Positions 1 through 6,363 of a stretch of DNA of 8,894 nucleotides are shown one piece after another. This stretch comes from an uncultured Rhodospirillaceae bacterium (lineage in GTDB: Bacteria; Pseudomonadota; Alphaproteobacteria; MPNO01). The notes below the pieces were generated by a model. That model saw nothing but the letters and a program-made list of their open reading frames with translations. It was not told the origin of the DNA and did not search any database. Position 1 is the first letter of the stretch, and every line of letters begins with the position of its first letter. Both the position numbers and the translations under genes were made by a program. The stretch is taken from NCBI GenBank assembly GCA_937916005.1, contig CALGIA010000501.1, forward strand, positions 1 through 8,894, written 5' to 3'.

Positions 1-398
1 GGCATTTCCATACCCTTGGATGTCCAGAACCATGCGCCGGAATGAACGAAAAAGGCGGCGACGAACATGAACCCGATGAATTGAATCGCCACCAGCCGCG
101 TCAGCAGACCGATCGCGAGCATTGTCCCGCCGACCAGCTCCAATATCCCGATATACCAAGCCAGTTCTTCCGGTATGGGGAAATGTCTTTTTGCCATGCC
201 AGCGGCAGTGCCGCCTATCAGCACGCCCGCTTCGTTATATTTGGCAACCGACCCACCGATGATCTTGGCCCAGCCGTGCGGTACGAAAAACGCGCCGAAG
301 CAAAAACGTACAAACGGATAGGCAAACTCCGCAAGCCCCTCATAGAGACCGCGCAGCCCTGGAATGATAAGTCTTGTGTTGTCTGATGCCTCCGCCAT
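1..398 (-). CDS. DoxX family membrane protein (partial, C-terminus beyond left edge)
   Basis: The reverse strand reads open from an ATG at 398 to the left edge, giving 132 full codons without a stop. The protein begins MAEASDNTRL. It has hydrophobic, probably membrane-spanning segments at about residues 25-48 (containing FVPHGWAKI), 80-99 (WYIGILELVGG) and 103-120. The pattern 'R-F-x-F-G-x-F-F-V-P-H-G-x-x-K' followed by 'E-L-x-G-G-x-x-L-x-x-G-L-L-T-R' is typical of DoxX-type proteins, small inner-membrane proteins usually of four helices, some linked to quinol oxidation or redox homeostasis. The last helix is cut off. A G-rich stretch (complement of 403-410) lies just upstream of the ATG and can serve as ribosome binding site. 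An overlapping plus-strand open frame (42-386) looks like a shadow, with no recognisable domain. The family call is fairly secure; the cellular role is not known. Confidence 0.82.
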   Translation of the reverse strand, partial: MAEASDNTRLIIPGLRGLYEGLAEFAYPFVRFCFGAFFVPHGWAKIIGGSVAKYNEAGVLIGGTAAGMAKRHFPIPEELAWYIGILELVGGTMLAIGLLTRLVAIQFIGFMFVAAFFVHSGAWFWTSKGMEM

Positions 399-417
399 TT
401 CGTCCCCCCCTTTGAAT

Positions 418-427
418 TTGAATTCAA
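418..427. promoter_or_regulatory. AT-rich palindrome TTGAATTCAA upstream of the DoxX gene
   Basis: A perfect 10-bp palindrome sits about 20 bases upstream of the DoxX start codon. On the coding strand it is followed at once by a second ATTCAA unit, so ATTCAA occurs twice in tandem. The local AT-richness stands out against the GC-rich surroundings. It could be an operator or part of the promoter, but no convincing -35/-10 pair was found around it, so the function is a guess. The palindrome also contains an EcoRI site and could be coincidental. Confidence 0.25.
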
Positions 428-517
428 TATTCTCTAGAGGAAACACGCTCGCTGACTTTTTGAGCAGCGTCAATATGATAATTCTCATCACCTGGAATGT
501 GATAGCGGCCCGCGCGG

Positions 518-1078
518 TTATTTGGCGGCGTTTGCGGTGCGCAGTTTTTCCGTCTGGGTGCGCCGCCACTCCGCCATGGGGAGGCAGGTGGGGTCGCTAC
601 CGAGACGCTGTTCGGTCCCCTGGCGGATTTCGGCGTCGGTCAGCGATAAATCGAGCGTCACCCGATGGGGTTGCGCCACATACCACGGGCTGTCGAGATA
701 GACTTCGATGCGATTTTCCTCTGGGTCACGGAAATAGACCGACCAGGCGATGCCATGGTCCACGGTCTGGATATCGCTCACGTCGTCTCGCCGCGCGACG
801 ACCGCATGCATCAAGCGGAGGTCGTCGAGCGCGTCGACCCTGAACGAGATCTGCTGGACGCCGTGTGTCGGTCCAGAGTTCTCCGGCCTGCCCGACGACA
901 GCACCAGCTGATGGTGGGTAACCGGGTCCCGGGTGAGGAATACGACGTCGAAATCGCGCCCGTTTCCCCGGTCGCTTTCGATGAAGCCCAGAACTTCCTT
1001 GTAGAAGGACGCCATATGGTCCAGATCGCGAACGAATATTCCCATATGGGAGAACCGTAGTTGCGGCACTGTGGTCAT
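518..1078 (-). CDS. VOC family protein (glyoxalase / extradiol dioxygenase fold)
   Basis: The 186-residue product carries one vicinal-oxygen-chelate module at about residues 7-129. The first strand SHMGIFVRD holds the likely metal ligand His11. The helix FYKEVLGF is typical. The last strand YFRDPEENRIEVY matches the family signature 'YFxDPxGNxxE' and holds the likely ligand Glu125. The second canonical ligand normally sits in an 'H-x-x-F' strand; here that strand reads QQISFRV, so Gln76 is in place of His. A tail of about 57 residues follows, starting SPWYVAQPH, as in a subset of VOC proteins annotated as ring-cleavage-dioxygenase-like. The start at 1078 is supported by AGGGAA about 9 bases upstream and by the promoter at 1136-1164. 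The protein is probably cytosolic and metal-dependent. The fold is secure; the reaction is unknown and could be dioxygenase, lyase or isomerase. Confidence 0.85.
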   Translation of the reverse strand: MTTVPQLRFSHMGIFVRDLDHMASFYKEVLGFIESDRGNGRDFDVVFLTRDPVTHHQLVLSSGRPENSGPTHGVQQISFRVDALDDLRLMHAVVARRDDVSDIQTVDHGIAWSVYFRDPEENRIEVYLDSPWYVAQPHRVTLDLSLTDAEIRQGTEQRLGSDPTCLPMAEWRRTQTEKLRTANAAK

Positions 1079-1135
1079 CCAGTCGGTTCCCTAGCTCAAA
1101 AGGTCCAAAACTATGGGATTTGTCCGGTTTCATTG

Positions 1136-1164
1136 AAGATATGGAGCACGCCAGACGTTGTCAA
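1136..1164 (-). promoter_or_regulatory. Predicted sigma-70-type promoter for the VOC gene
   Basis: Read on the minus strand, a perfect TTGACA (complement of 1159-1164) is followed after exactly 17 bases by TATCTT (complement of 1136-1141, 4 of 6 matches to TATAAT). Transcription would begin near 1129, leaving a leader of about 50 bases before the VOC start at 1078. Position and spacing fit a housekeeping promoter well. It has not been tested. Confidence 0.55.
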
Positions 1165-1180
1165 TCGCGGTACATTTGAC
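1160..1180. promoter_or_regulatory. Inverted repeat GTCAA-N11-TTGAC spanning two divergent -35 boxes
   Basis: GTCAA at 1160-1164 and TTGAC at 1176-1180 are inverted copies separated by 11 bases. Each arm is the core of one of two opposing -35 boxes. The symmetry may simply follow from two back-to-back promoters. A dimeric regulator bound here would touch both promoters at once; 11-base spacing is common for LysR-type sites, but no regulator gene is in the window to support this. Confidence 0.3.
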
Positions 1181-1205
1181 GCCCAAAGCCCGCGTGCTGG
1201 ACAAT
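1176..1205 (+). promoter_or_regulatory. Predicted sigma-70-type promoter for the TctC-type receptor gene
   Basis: TTGACG at 1176-1181 (5 of 6 matches to the -35 consensus) is followed after 18 bases by GACAAT at 1200-1205 (4 of 6 matches to the -10 consensus). Transcription would start near 1212, giving a leader of about 68 bases that contains the hairpin at 1236-1250 and ends in a strong ribosome binding site. The spacing and match are reasonable for an alphaproteobacterial promoter; untested. Confidence 0.45.
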
Positions 1206-1235
1206 CCCGAACCCGTATCATACGCTCGCGATCCA

Positions 1236-1250
1236 GCGCTGTCGCAGCGC
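1236..1250 (+). repeat. GC-rich hairpin in the leader of the receptor gene
   Basis: GCGCTG at 1236-1241 and CAGCGC at 1245-1250 form a perfect 6-bp stem with a 3-base loop (TCG). It lies within the predicted untranslated leader, ending 15 bases before the ribosome binding site. There is no following T-tract, so it is not a standard terminator. It may affect mRNA stability or translation, or be incidental in GC-rich DNA. Confidence 0.35.
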
Positions 1251-1279
1251 CAAACAGAACCAAAAAGGGAGGGGACAAC

Positions 1280-2305
1280 ATGTTAACGCGCATCCGGAGT
1301 TCCGCCGTCGCCATCATCGCGGTGTGCGGTCTGTCCGCACCCGCCGCCGGGGAAGTGGCCGCGTTTTACAAGGACAAGACGGTTACCATCATGGTGCCGT
1401 CGGGGCTCGGCGCCTCGCTCGGCCTCTATGCCCGTCTGCTGTCCCAGCACATCCGGAACCATATTCCGGGCAACCCCACGGTGATCGTCACCGCGCGGCC
1501 GGGTGGCGGCGGGGTCAACGGCACCACCTACGCCTATAACGCCGCGCCGCGGGACGGGACGTTCATCGCCGGGATTCTGCCGCCGTCCGTGCTGGCGCCC
1601 GCGCTGCGGGGCGCGAAATTCGATGCCGCGAAATTTCAGTGGCTGGGCTCAATCACGCCAAACCCGGGAACGGTCTCGGTCTGGCATACGGCGCCGGCCC
1701 AGACCCTCGACGCCGCTAAACTTCAGCCGCTCGTCATCGGAGCGACGGCCTTCGGCTCGGAGACCTATCTGACTCCGACGTTGATGAACGCACTGCTGGG
1801 CACCAAATTCAAGATCGTCAAGGGTTACAAGGCGGGGGCGGCCCTGAACAAGGCCATGGAGCAGGGCGAGATCCAGGGCCGGATGAGCTACTGGTCGGGC
1901 TGGCGGTCCGTGAAACCGCACTGGTTGCGCGACAAGAAGATCGTGCATCTGCTCCAGTACGGCCCGGCGATCGCCGATCTCCCGAACGTGCCCCGGCTGT
2001 CCGACCAGGTGAAGGAAGAAGGGGCGAAACAGATCGTCCGCTTTCTCGAAGTCAGCAACAATATCGGCCTCGCCTACTGGGTCCATCCCAAGGTGCCGCA
2101 AGAACGCCTTGCCGCCTTGCGCGCCGCTTTTGCCGCCACGGTAAAGGACCCGGCCTTCCTTGCGGCAGCGAAAAAGCGGCGGGCGATGGTCAACCCCATC
2201 ACGCCGGCAAAGCTGCAGCGTGTGGTGGCTGAGGGACTTAATGTCACGCCGGCGCTGATCGTCAGAATGAAAACGGTGTTCGGATTCGCCAACAAGAAAA
2301 AGTAG
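1280..2305 (+). CDS. Tripartite tricarboxylate transporter (TctC/Bug-type) periplasmic substrate-binding protein
   Basis: The 341-residue product begins MLTRIRSSAVAIIAVCGLS, a signal peptide with cleavage likely near residues 22-24 (PAAG). The mature start FYKDKTVTIMV, then LYARLLSQHI, NPTVIVTARPGGGGVNG (about 66-81) and the AAPRDGT motif (88-94), are hallmarks of the Bug/TctC receptor family, which captures carboxylates in the periplasm for TctA/TctB permeases. The start at 1280 is chosen because AGGGAGGGG lies 5 bases upstream and a signal peptide follows. The frame stays open upstream to 1061, but that would put 73 extra residues before the signal peptide and overlap the promoter region. 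In relatives, the loop before 'LYARL' usually holds an Asp ('GGGYDLYARL'); here Gly48 takes that place. No tctA or tctB is visible in the window, so the receptor is an orphan locally. Ligand unknown. Confidence 0.87.
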   Translation: MLTRIRSSAVAIIAVCGLSAPAAGEVAAFYKDKTVTIMVPSGLGASLGLYARLLSQHIRNHIPGNPTVIVTARPGGGGVNGTTYAYNAAPRDGTFIAGILPPSVLAPALRGAKFDAAKFQWLGSITPNPGTVSVWHTAPAQTLDAAKLQPLVIGATAFGSETYLTPTLMNALLGTKFKIVKGYKAGAALNKAMEQGEIQGRMSYWSGWRSVKPHWLRDKKIVHLLQYGPAIADLPNVPRLSDQVKEEGAKQIVRFLEVSNNIGLAYWVHPKVPQERLAALRAAFAATVKDPAFLAAAKKRRAMVNPITPAKLQRVVAEGLNVTPALIVRMKTVFGFANKKK

Positions 2306-2322
2306 TTGCGGGCGGGATAAGG

Positions 2323-2352
2323 GGCCTTGCCGGGCATATAAGGCCGCATATA
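2323..2352 (+). repeat. Weak inverted and direct repeats after the receptor gene
   Basis: GGCCTT (2323-2328) and AAGGCC (2340-2345) can form a 6-bp stem with an 11-base loop, 17 bases after the receptor's stop codon. The heptamer GCATATA also occurs twice in direct orientation (2334-2340 and 2346-2352). The stem has no T-tract behind it, so it is at best a weak terminator or an mRNA 3'-end stabiliser between the receptor gene and the next gene. Confidence 0.25.
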
Positions 2353-2388
2353 GGCGCGGGTGCATCAAGAGGGAGGCCGGGTACGCCC

Positions 2389-2853
2389 ATGTTCAAAATT
2401 GGAGACATGGTTCGCAATGTCGCCGGCAATATTGTCGGGGTGGTTGTCGATTGCGACGGCGACACTGTTTATTTTGAGCAGTCCAATGGGGTTGAGGTGG
2501 ATTTCCCGGAATCTTCCCTGGTGCTGGAAAGCGCGTTCCAGGCGCAGCACGATACAAGCGTACGCGGCGATGCCGACTCGCACGAAAACGATGCGGTTTA
2601 TGAATCCGTTATGAGCAATTTGTATCCGGCCATTATCGAGAAGGGACGGGTTTGTCTTGCAAACGCCAGGCGCGTTCCCGGGGTCGCTGAGAAAAGCTGG
2701 GAGGGGCTCAGTTCCCTGCAGAAACTCAATCTGATTTCCCAGGCCACCGAGGTTCCCGTAAAGGACTGGATCGAGTCCAACCGGCCGGGCGCCAGAACAT
2801 CGCTGTCAAAGCTGCAATTATCCGTGCTGGCGCCAACCGGCCGAAAGGCCTGA
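2389..2853 (+). CDS. Unrecognised 154-residue protein with a possible N-terminal SH3-like barrel
   Basis: I do not recognise this protein. The first 46 residues look like alternating short strands and turns: FKIGDMVRNVAGNIVGVVVD, TVYFEQ and VEVDFP. This resembles small SH3-like or KOW-like beta-barrels, but that is a visual judgement. A polar, acidic linker follows (about residues 50-70, with HDTSVRGDADSHEND). The C-terminal half appears helical (VYESVMSNLYPAIIEK and SLQKLNLISQATEVPVKDW), and the latter could form a helix-turn-helix-like arrangement. There is no signal peptide or membrane segment, so it is probably cytosolic. GGGAGG at 2371-2376 lies 12 bases before the ATG, a rather long spacing. 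The gene lies 83 bases behind the TctC-type receptor on the same strand and may share its transcript. It converges with dctM, with 12 bases between the stop codons. Its third codon positions look less GC-rich than the neighbours'. Confidence 0.6.
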   Translation: MFKIGDMVRNVAGNIVGVVVDCDGDTVYFEQSNGVEVDFPESSLVLESAFQAQHDTSVRGDADSHENDAVYESVMSNLYPAIIEKGRVCLANARRVPGVAEKSWEGLSSLQKLNLISQATEVPVKDWIESNRPGARTSLSKLQLSVLAPTGRKA

Positions 2854-2865
2854 GCCCGCCTCCCG

Positions 2866-4170
2866 TTACTGACTGAACAGCAGGCCGGGCAGCCAGAGCG
2901 CGATCTGGGGGAATATCAGCAGCAGGGCGATCAGAATTGCATTGGCGGCCAGGAACGGCATGATACCCTTGAACACGGTGCCGAGCGCCACGTCCGGTAG
3001 CTGGGCCTGGATCACGAAGATGTTGAGCCCCACCGGCGGCGTGATCAACCCGACCTCGACCACCACGACCATCAGGATTCCGTACCACACCGTGTCGTAG
3101 CCGAACGACATGACCACGGGCAGGAAAACCGGGACCGTGACCAGGATAATGGCGACCGAATCCAGCACGCAGCCCAGGATGATGTAGAACACCAGAATCA
3201 TCAGGATTACCGCCCAACCGGGCAGGTCGAGCCATTGCACCAGATCGACCAGCGCCGTCGGCAGCTTGGTCTGGACCACGAAATAGGCGAATATCCACGC
3301 CCCGGCGATGATAAACATCAGCATCCCCGTGGTCCGCAGCGTTTCCATCAGACAGTCGACAAAGTCCTGAAAGCTCAGCCGGCCCATTGACGTTGCGATG
3401 ACGATGGCGGCGAAGGATGCGACGCCCGCCGCCTCGGTCGGGCTGAACCAGCCCGTATAGATGCCGCCGACGGCGAGGCTGAACAGCAGCAGCAGCTTCC
3501 ACATGGCGGCGGCGGCGGCGATGCGCTCGCGCCACGGCATCATGGGCCCGGCCGGCGCCCATTCGGGGCGAACCCGGGCGATAACCCAGATCACGAGAAC
3601 GAACAGCAGGGTCAGGATGATACCGGGGATCATCCCGGCGGCAAACAGCGCCGGTACGGATTCCTCCGCCGCCAGGGCGTAGATTACCATGATGACCGAT
3701 GGCGGGATCAGAATGCCCAGGGTGCCGCCGGCGGCCACCGACCCGGTGGCCAGCCGTTCGTCATAGCCGTGGCGGCGCATTTCGGGCACCGCGATCTGGG
3801 TGAAGGTCGCCGCCGTGGCCAGCGACGATCCGCTGATCGCGGCAAAGCCCGCGCAGGCGCCGATAGTCGCCATGGGCAGCGCGCCGCGCTTGCCGGCGAA
3901 GATCGCATTGGCGGCGACGAACAGTTCCTGGGACATGCCGGACCGGGTCGCCACGCTGCCCATCAGGATGAACAGGGGCAGCACGGAAAAGGAATAGTGG
4001 GTCAGTGTGTAAGGCGTCGATCCGAAGACGATGAACGCCTTGTCCCATCCGTCCACGGCGGCGTAGCCGATCAGCCCGACCAGACCCATGGCCGCGCCCA
4101 GCGGCACGCGCATGAATGTCATGGTAACCAGCGCCAGGATGCCCAGCGCACCGATAATCTGTGGTGTCAT
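2866..4170 (-). CDS. dctM: TRAP transporter large permease subunit (DctM type)
   Basis: The 434-residue protein is hydrophobic throughout and has the usual length for a DctM subunit, which forms the sodium-driven transport channel in the inner membrane. Family motifs are in order: PLFILMGSVATRSGMS (about 65-80), FAAISGSSLATAATF (109-123), GGTLGILIPPSVIMVIYA (148-165), WFSPTEAAGVASF (241-253) and the second-repeat motif EVGLITPPVGLNIFVI (372-387). The two 'I-P-P' / 'T-P-P' hairpins are those expected of the inverted-repeat elevator transporters. The start overlaps the end of dctQ as ATGA (4167-4170), indicating translational coupling. The cytoplasmic loop at about 200-215 (RVRPEWAPAGPMMPW) separates the halves. 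It is the last gene of the minus-strand cluster. An 836-base opposite-frame reading (2726-3562) is only a shadow. Substrate cannot be inferred from this subunit. Confidence 0.95.
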   Translation of the reverse strand: MTPQIIGALGILALVTMTFMRVPLGAAMGLVGLIGYAAVDGWDKAFIVFGSTPYTLTHYSFSVLPLFILMGSVATRSGMSQELFVAANAIFAGKRGALPMATIGACAGFAAISGSSLATAATFTQIAVPEMRRHGYDERLATGSVAAGGTLGILIPPSVIMVIYALAAEESVPALFAAGMIPGIILTLLFVLVIWVIARVRPEWAPAGPMMPWRERIAAAAAMWKLLLLFSLAVGGIYTGWFSPTEAAGVASFAAIVIATSMGRLSFQDFVDCLMETLRTTGMLMFIIAGAWIFAYFVVQTKLPTALVDLVQWLDLPGWAVILMILVFYIILGCVLDSVAIILVTVPVFLPVVMSFGYDTVWYGILMVVVVEVGLITPPVGLNIFVIQAQLPDVALGTVFKGIMPFLAANAILIALLLIFPQIALWLPGLLFSQ

Positions 4171-4652
4171 TTATTGCGCCCCAGGGCGGTGGACGCGTCG
4201 CGCAGGAAGATCACCGCCACGGTCACGATCGAAAACCCGAACGCAAGCAGGATGATTGAGGCTTTCCAGATCACCGGGATCTGAAGGTCCATGGAGATCT
4301 CGTTGAATTCGACGAAATCGAGCGCCGGCTGGATCATGTGCCAGCCCAGCAGGCCGGCAAAGACCAGCGCGCACAACGTGCCGAAGACGCGCATCCAGTC
4401 GATCGCGCGATCCGGCAGGATCTGATCGATCAGTTCAATGGTGATGTGCTGATCGCGCAGGAACACTTCCGGGATCGCCAGGAACGCCACCGCCGCCAGC
4501 AGCAGCTCGACGATTTCATAGGTTCCGAAGATGGGCATGTTGAGCCCGGACCGAAGCCCGACATCAACCACATTGAGGGCCACCATCGCGACCAGAAAAA
4601 CCGCGGCGACGCGGGTTAGAAACCGCGCCGCCGCCGTAACGATACGAGTCAT
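4167..4652 (-). CDS. dctQ: TRAP transporter small permease subunit (DctQ type)
   Basis: The 161-residue protein has four predicted membrane helices at about residues 12-32, 45-62, 87-107 and 128-150, the layout of DctQ. Characteristic features are NVVDVGLRSGLNMPIFGTYEIVELLL (28-53), the FLAIPEVFLRDQHITIELI segment (57-75) in the conserved loop after helix 2, and WKASIILLAFG before the last helix. DctQ associates with DctM and is needed for transport with the periplasmic receptor. The ATG at 4652 is 20 bases after the dctP stop codon. A GGAAG lies about 12 bases upstream, so initiation may depend partly on coupling to dctP. The stop overlaps the dctM start by four bases. The call is based on length, topology and the gene order P-Q-M. 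Confidence 0.92.
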   Translation of the reverse strand: MTRIVTAAARFLTRVAAVFLVAMVALNVVDVGLRSGLNMPIFGTYEIVELLLAAVAFLAIPEVFLRDQHITIELIDQILPDRAIDWMRVFGTLCALVFAGLLGWHMIQPALDFVEFNEISMDLQIPVIWKASIILLAFGFSIVTVAVIFLRDASTALGRNK

Positions 4653-4672
4653 GATTTGCCGTGTCTTCCAGG

Positions 4673-5698
4673 CTACATGCCCGAATATTTGGCTGACAGG
4701 GCTTTCAGCTTGGCATAGACCGCGCGCGCCGGAAGTCCTTTTTTCTCAAGGGCGGCGACACGCTGCGCCATCACCTTGGTGGCCTGGGCCCGCATGGCCG
4801 TGTCGGCCGCCGCGCTGAGTTCGACATTGATCAGCTGGGCGCCCTTCATGTATTTGGAGAAGGTCGGAGAATCCTCACCCCAGCTCCATTGGGACATCTG
4901 CAGGGCGCTTTTCTTGGTGCCCAGATCATCGACAATGGCGCGCAGATTGGCGGGCAGCTTGTCATAGGATTTCGGGTTCATGACCAGGCCGAAGCTGATC
5001 GCGGACACGAACATGGGCGTGTAGTACTTGACCATGCCGCCCAGCTTGAAGGCGAAAACGCCCATGGGATCGGTGACCACGCCGTCGATAGTGCCCTTTT
5101 GCAGGTTTTCCGCCATGTGGGTGGCCGGCATGCCGATGGGCAGCGCGCCGAGCGCTTTCAGCATGGCGACGTCGGTCGGGGTCGGCGCGCGGTAGCGGCG
5201 GCCCTTGAGATCGGCGAGGCCATGGATCGGCTTGGACCCGTCATAGACGCCCGATGCCCGGTTATAGACCACCCACATCGATTTGGTGCCCTTGTGCTCG
5301 GCGGCAAAATACGGAGCCTTCATGTCGGCCGCCACATTGCCGGCGACCATGGCGCCCTTGGCGTCGGGCGGGAACAGATAGGGCGCATGGGTCAGTTCGA
5401 TCAGCGGGAAACGGCCGCGCGTGACACCATGCTGGAAGAACGCCAGATCGGCGACGCCGGTGCGCGCCATGTCGTAGTGGCGCGGCATCGGGCCCATGGC
5501 CGAGCCGTAGAAGATTTCCAGCTTCAGATCGCCGCCGGATTTTTCCGCGACTTCTTTCTTCTTGGTCTCGAACCAGCGCGCGGTGGATGAATGCACCGAC
5601 GTGAAGTTCGCGACCTTCAGGGTGTATGTCTTGGCGGATGCGGTCGTGAATGCCGCGCTGCCGACCAGCAATGCGATTGCCAGGCTGTGAATTTTCAT
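4673..5698 (-). CDS. dctP: TRAP transporter periplasmic substrate-binding protein (DctP type)
   Basis: The preferred 341-residue product starts MKIHSLAIALLVGSAAF, a clear signal peptide with predicted cleavage after ASA (residue 22). The start at 5698 is preferred over an in-frame ATG at 5713 because GGGAG lies 8 bases before it, whereas the upstream ATG has no ribosome binding site and would add five residues (MGENL) before the signal peptide. Family signatures include YTLKVANF near the mature N-terminus, ADLAFFQHG, 'LADLKGRRYRAPTPTD' and 'GALPIGMPATHMAENLQKGTIDGVVTDP'. Arg170 (in RRYRAP) matches the conserved arginine that salt-bridges the substrate carboxylate in TRAP receptors, so the ligand is probably an organic acid. 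The gene heads dctPQM and lies 107 bases downstream of the 2OG dioxygenase on the same strand. The specific ligand is unknown. Confidence 0.93.
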   Translation of the reverse strand: MKIHSLAIALLVGSAAFTTASAKTYTLKVANFTSVHSSTARWFETKKKEVAEKSGGDLKLEIFYGSAMGPMPRHYDMARTGVADLAFFQHGVTRGRFPLIELTHAPYLFPPDAKGAMVAGNVAADMKAPYFAAEHKGTKSMWVVYNRASGVYDGSKPIHGLADLKGRRYRAPTPTDVAMLKALGALPIGMPATHMAENLQKGTIDGVVTDPMGVFAFKLGGMVKYYTPMFVSAISFGLVMNPKSYDKLPANLRAIVDDLGTKKSALQMSQWSWGEDSPTFSKYMKGAQLINVELSAAADTAMRAQATKVMAQRVAALEKKGLPARAVYAKLKALSAKYSGM

Positions 5699-5805
5699 CA
5701 GGTTTTCTCCCATTTACCGGTCAGGACGCGCTATGGACGCCGCACCGAATTTATTGACGCAGCGGAGTGTGCCACAGATGGCCGCCCGCCGACAATAGGA
5801 TCAGG

Positions 5806-6363
5806 CTAAAGGTCGGGCTGTCCGGTCATGATCCGGCCGACCGGCATGGAGTCCGTGGGCCGCGCCGGGTCGGCGGGGCAGATGACAAGATGCACCCGGT
5901 CCGTATCGCCCGAATTCATGGCCGTATGGGTCAGATGGGCATCCAGCTCATAAAGCATGCCATTGGCCGGAATATGGTGGATCGTGCCGATGGCGCCGTT
6001 CATGCCGGCCATATAGCAGCCCGGATTGGTGGTGATCGCGAAATGATAGCGGCGCGTCGGATCCGCATGCATGGACAGGCAGGATTTCGGCCGCATCAGC
6101 ATCAGGCGCGTGCGGCCATAGGCAAACGGCAGGTTTTCCAAAATCCGTTCAATCACCGTGCCGCGAAAGGGCTCGGTAATCATCGAATAATCGGCCTCCA
6201 GCGCGTCCTCGGGCAACCAGCCGACCGCATCGTATAACGGTTCGGGGTGATCGGGCCGGGCCGTGACGCCGATCTGATTGCGCGCCGCAAACAGGGGATA
6301 GATACTCTCGACGACGGATTTCATCGCCTCAAGGTCTCCCCGTACTTCCATCTCGCGGATCAT
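5806..6363 (-). CDS. Fe(II)/2-oxoglutarate dioxygenase, aspartyl/asparaginyl beta-hydroxylase-like
   Basis: The preferred 185-residue product starts at 6363, where GGAGG lies 4 bases upstream; an in-frame ATG at 6378 would add MTGGD but has no ribosome binding site. The core reads CLSMHADPTRRYHFAITTNP, then HIPANGMLYELDAHLTHTAMN and DTDRVHLVI. This gives a plausible iron triad His99-x-Asp101 and His146. Arg156, ten residues after the distal His, is placed to bind the 5-carboxylate of 2-oxoglutarate. The same His-to-Arg spacing occurs in human AspH (His725, Arg735). Such enzymes hydroxylate amino acids, peptides or related carboxylates in the cytosol. There is no signal peptide. The gene is divergent from the amidohydrolase and upstream of dctPQM, suggesting that it acts on the imported compound or its product. 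The fold call is fairly strong; the substrate is unknown. Confidence 0.75.
   Translation of the reverse strand: MIREMEVRGDLEAMKSVVESIYPLFAARNQIGVTARPDHPEPLYDAVGWLPEDALEADYSMITEPFRGTVIERILENLPFAYGRTRLMLMRPKSCLSMHADPTRRYHFAITTNPGCYMAGMNGAIGTIHHIPANGMLYELDAHLTHTAMNSGDTDRVHLVICPADPARPTDSMPVGRIMTGQPDL

Noticed and set aside
445..470. Possible terminator hairpin after the VOC gene
   Set aside because: The stem is imperfect (ACGCT and GCT with a bulge) and the T-run is in the loop rather than after the stem.
1061..1279. N-terminal extension of the receptor reading frame to 1061
   Set aside because: The extension would place 73 residues before a clear signal peptide, overlaps the VOC gene start and both predicted promoters, and the ATG at 1280 has a strong ribosome binding site.
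1649..2368. Minus-strand open frame (239 residues) opposite the TctC-type receptor
   Set aside because: Antisense shadow with no recognisable motif; the plus-strand receptor is well supported.
2389..2853. Toxin-antitoxin or phage-related origin for the unrecognised protein
   Set aside because: There is no partner gene, no recognisable toxin or antitoxin motif, and no mobile-element feature nearby.
2726..3562. Long minus-strand open frame (278 residues) over dctM
   Set aside because: It is another frame of the same strand as dctM, rich in Arg/Gly/Ala with no recognisable domain, and overlaps a well-supported membrane protein; typical GC-rich shadow.
4889..5590. Plus-strand open frame (233 residues) opposite dctP
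   Set aside because: Antisense shadow of a clear TRAP receptor; composition rich in His, Gly and Arg with no domain.
5759..5774. Possible sigma-54 promoter upstream of dctP (TGGCAC followed by TGC on the minus strand)
   Set aside because: The GG and GC elements are separated by 11 rather than the required 10 bases, and the -12 element is a poor match.
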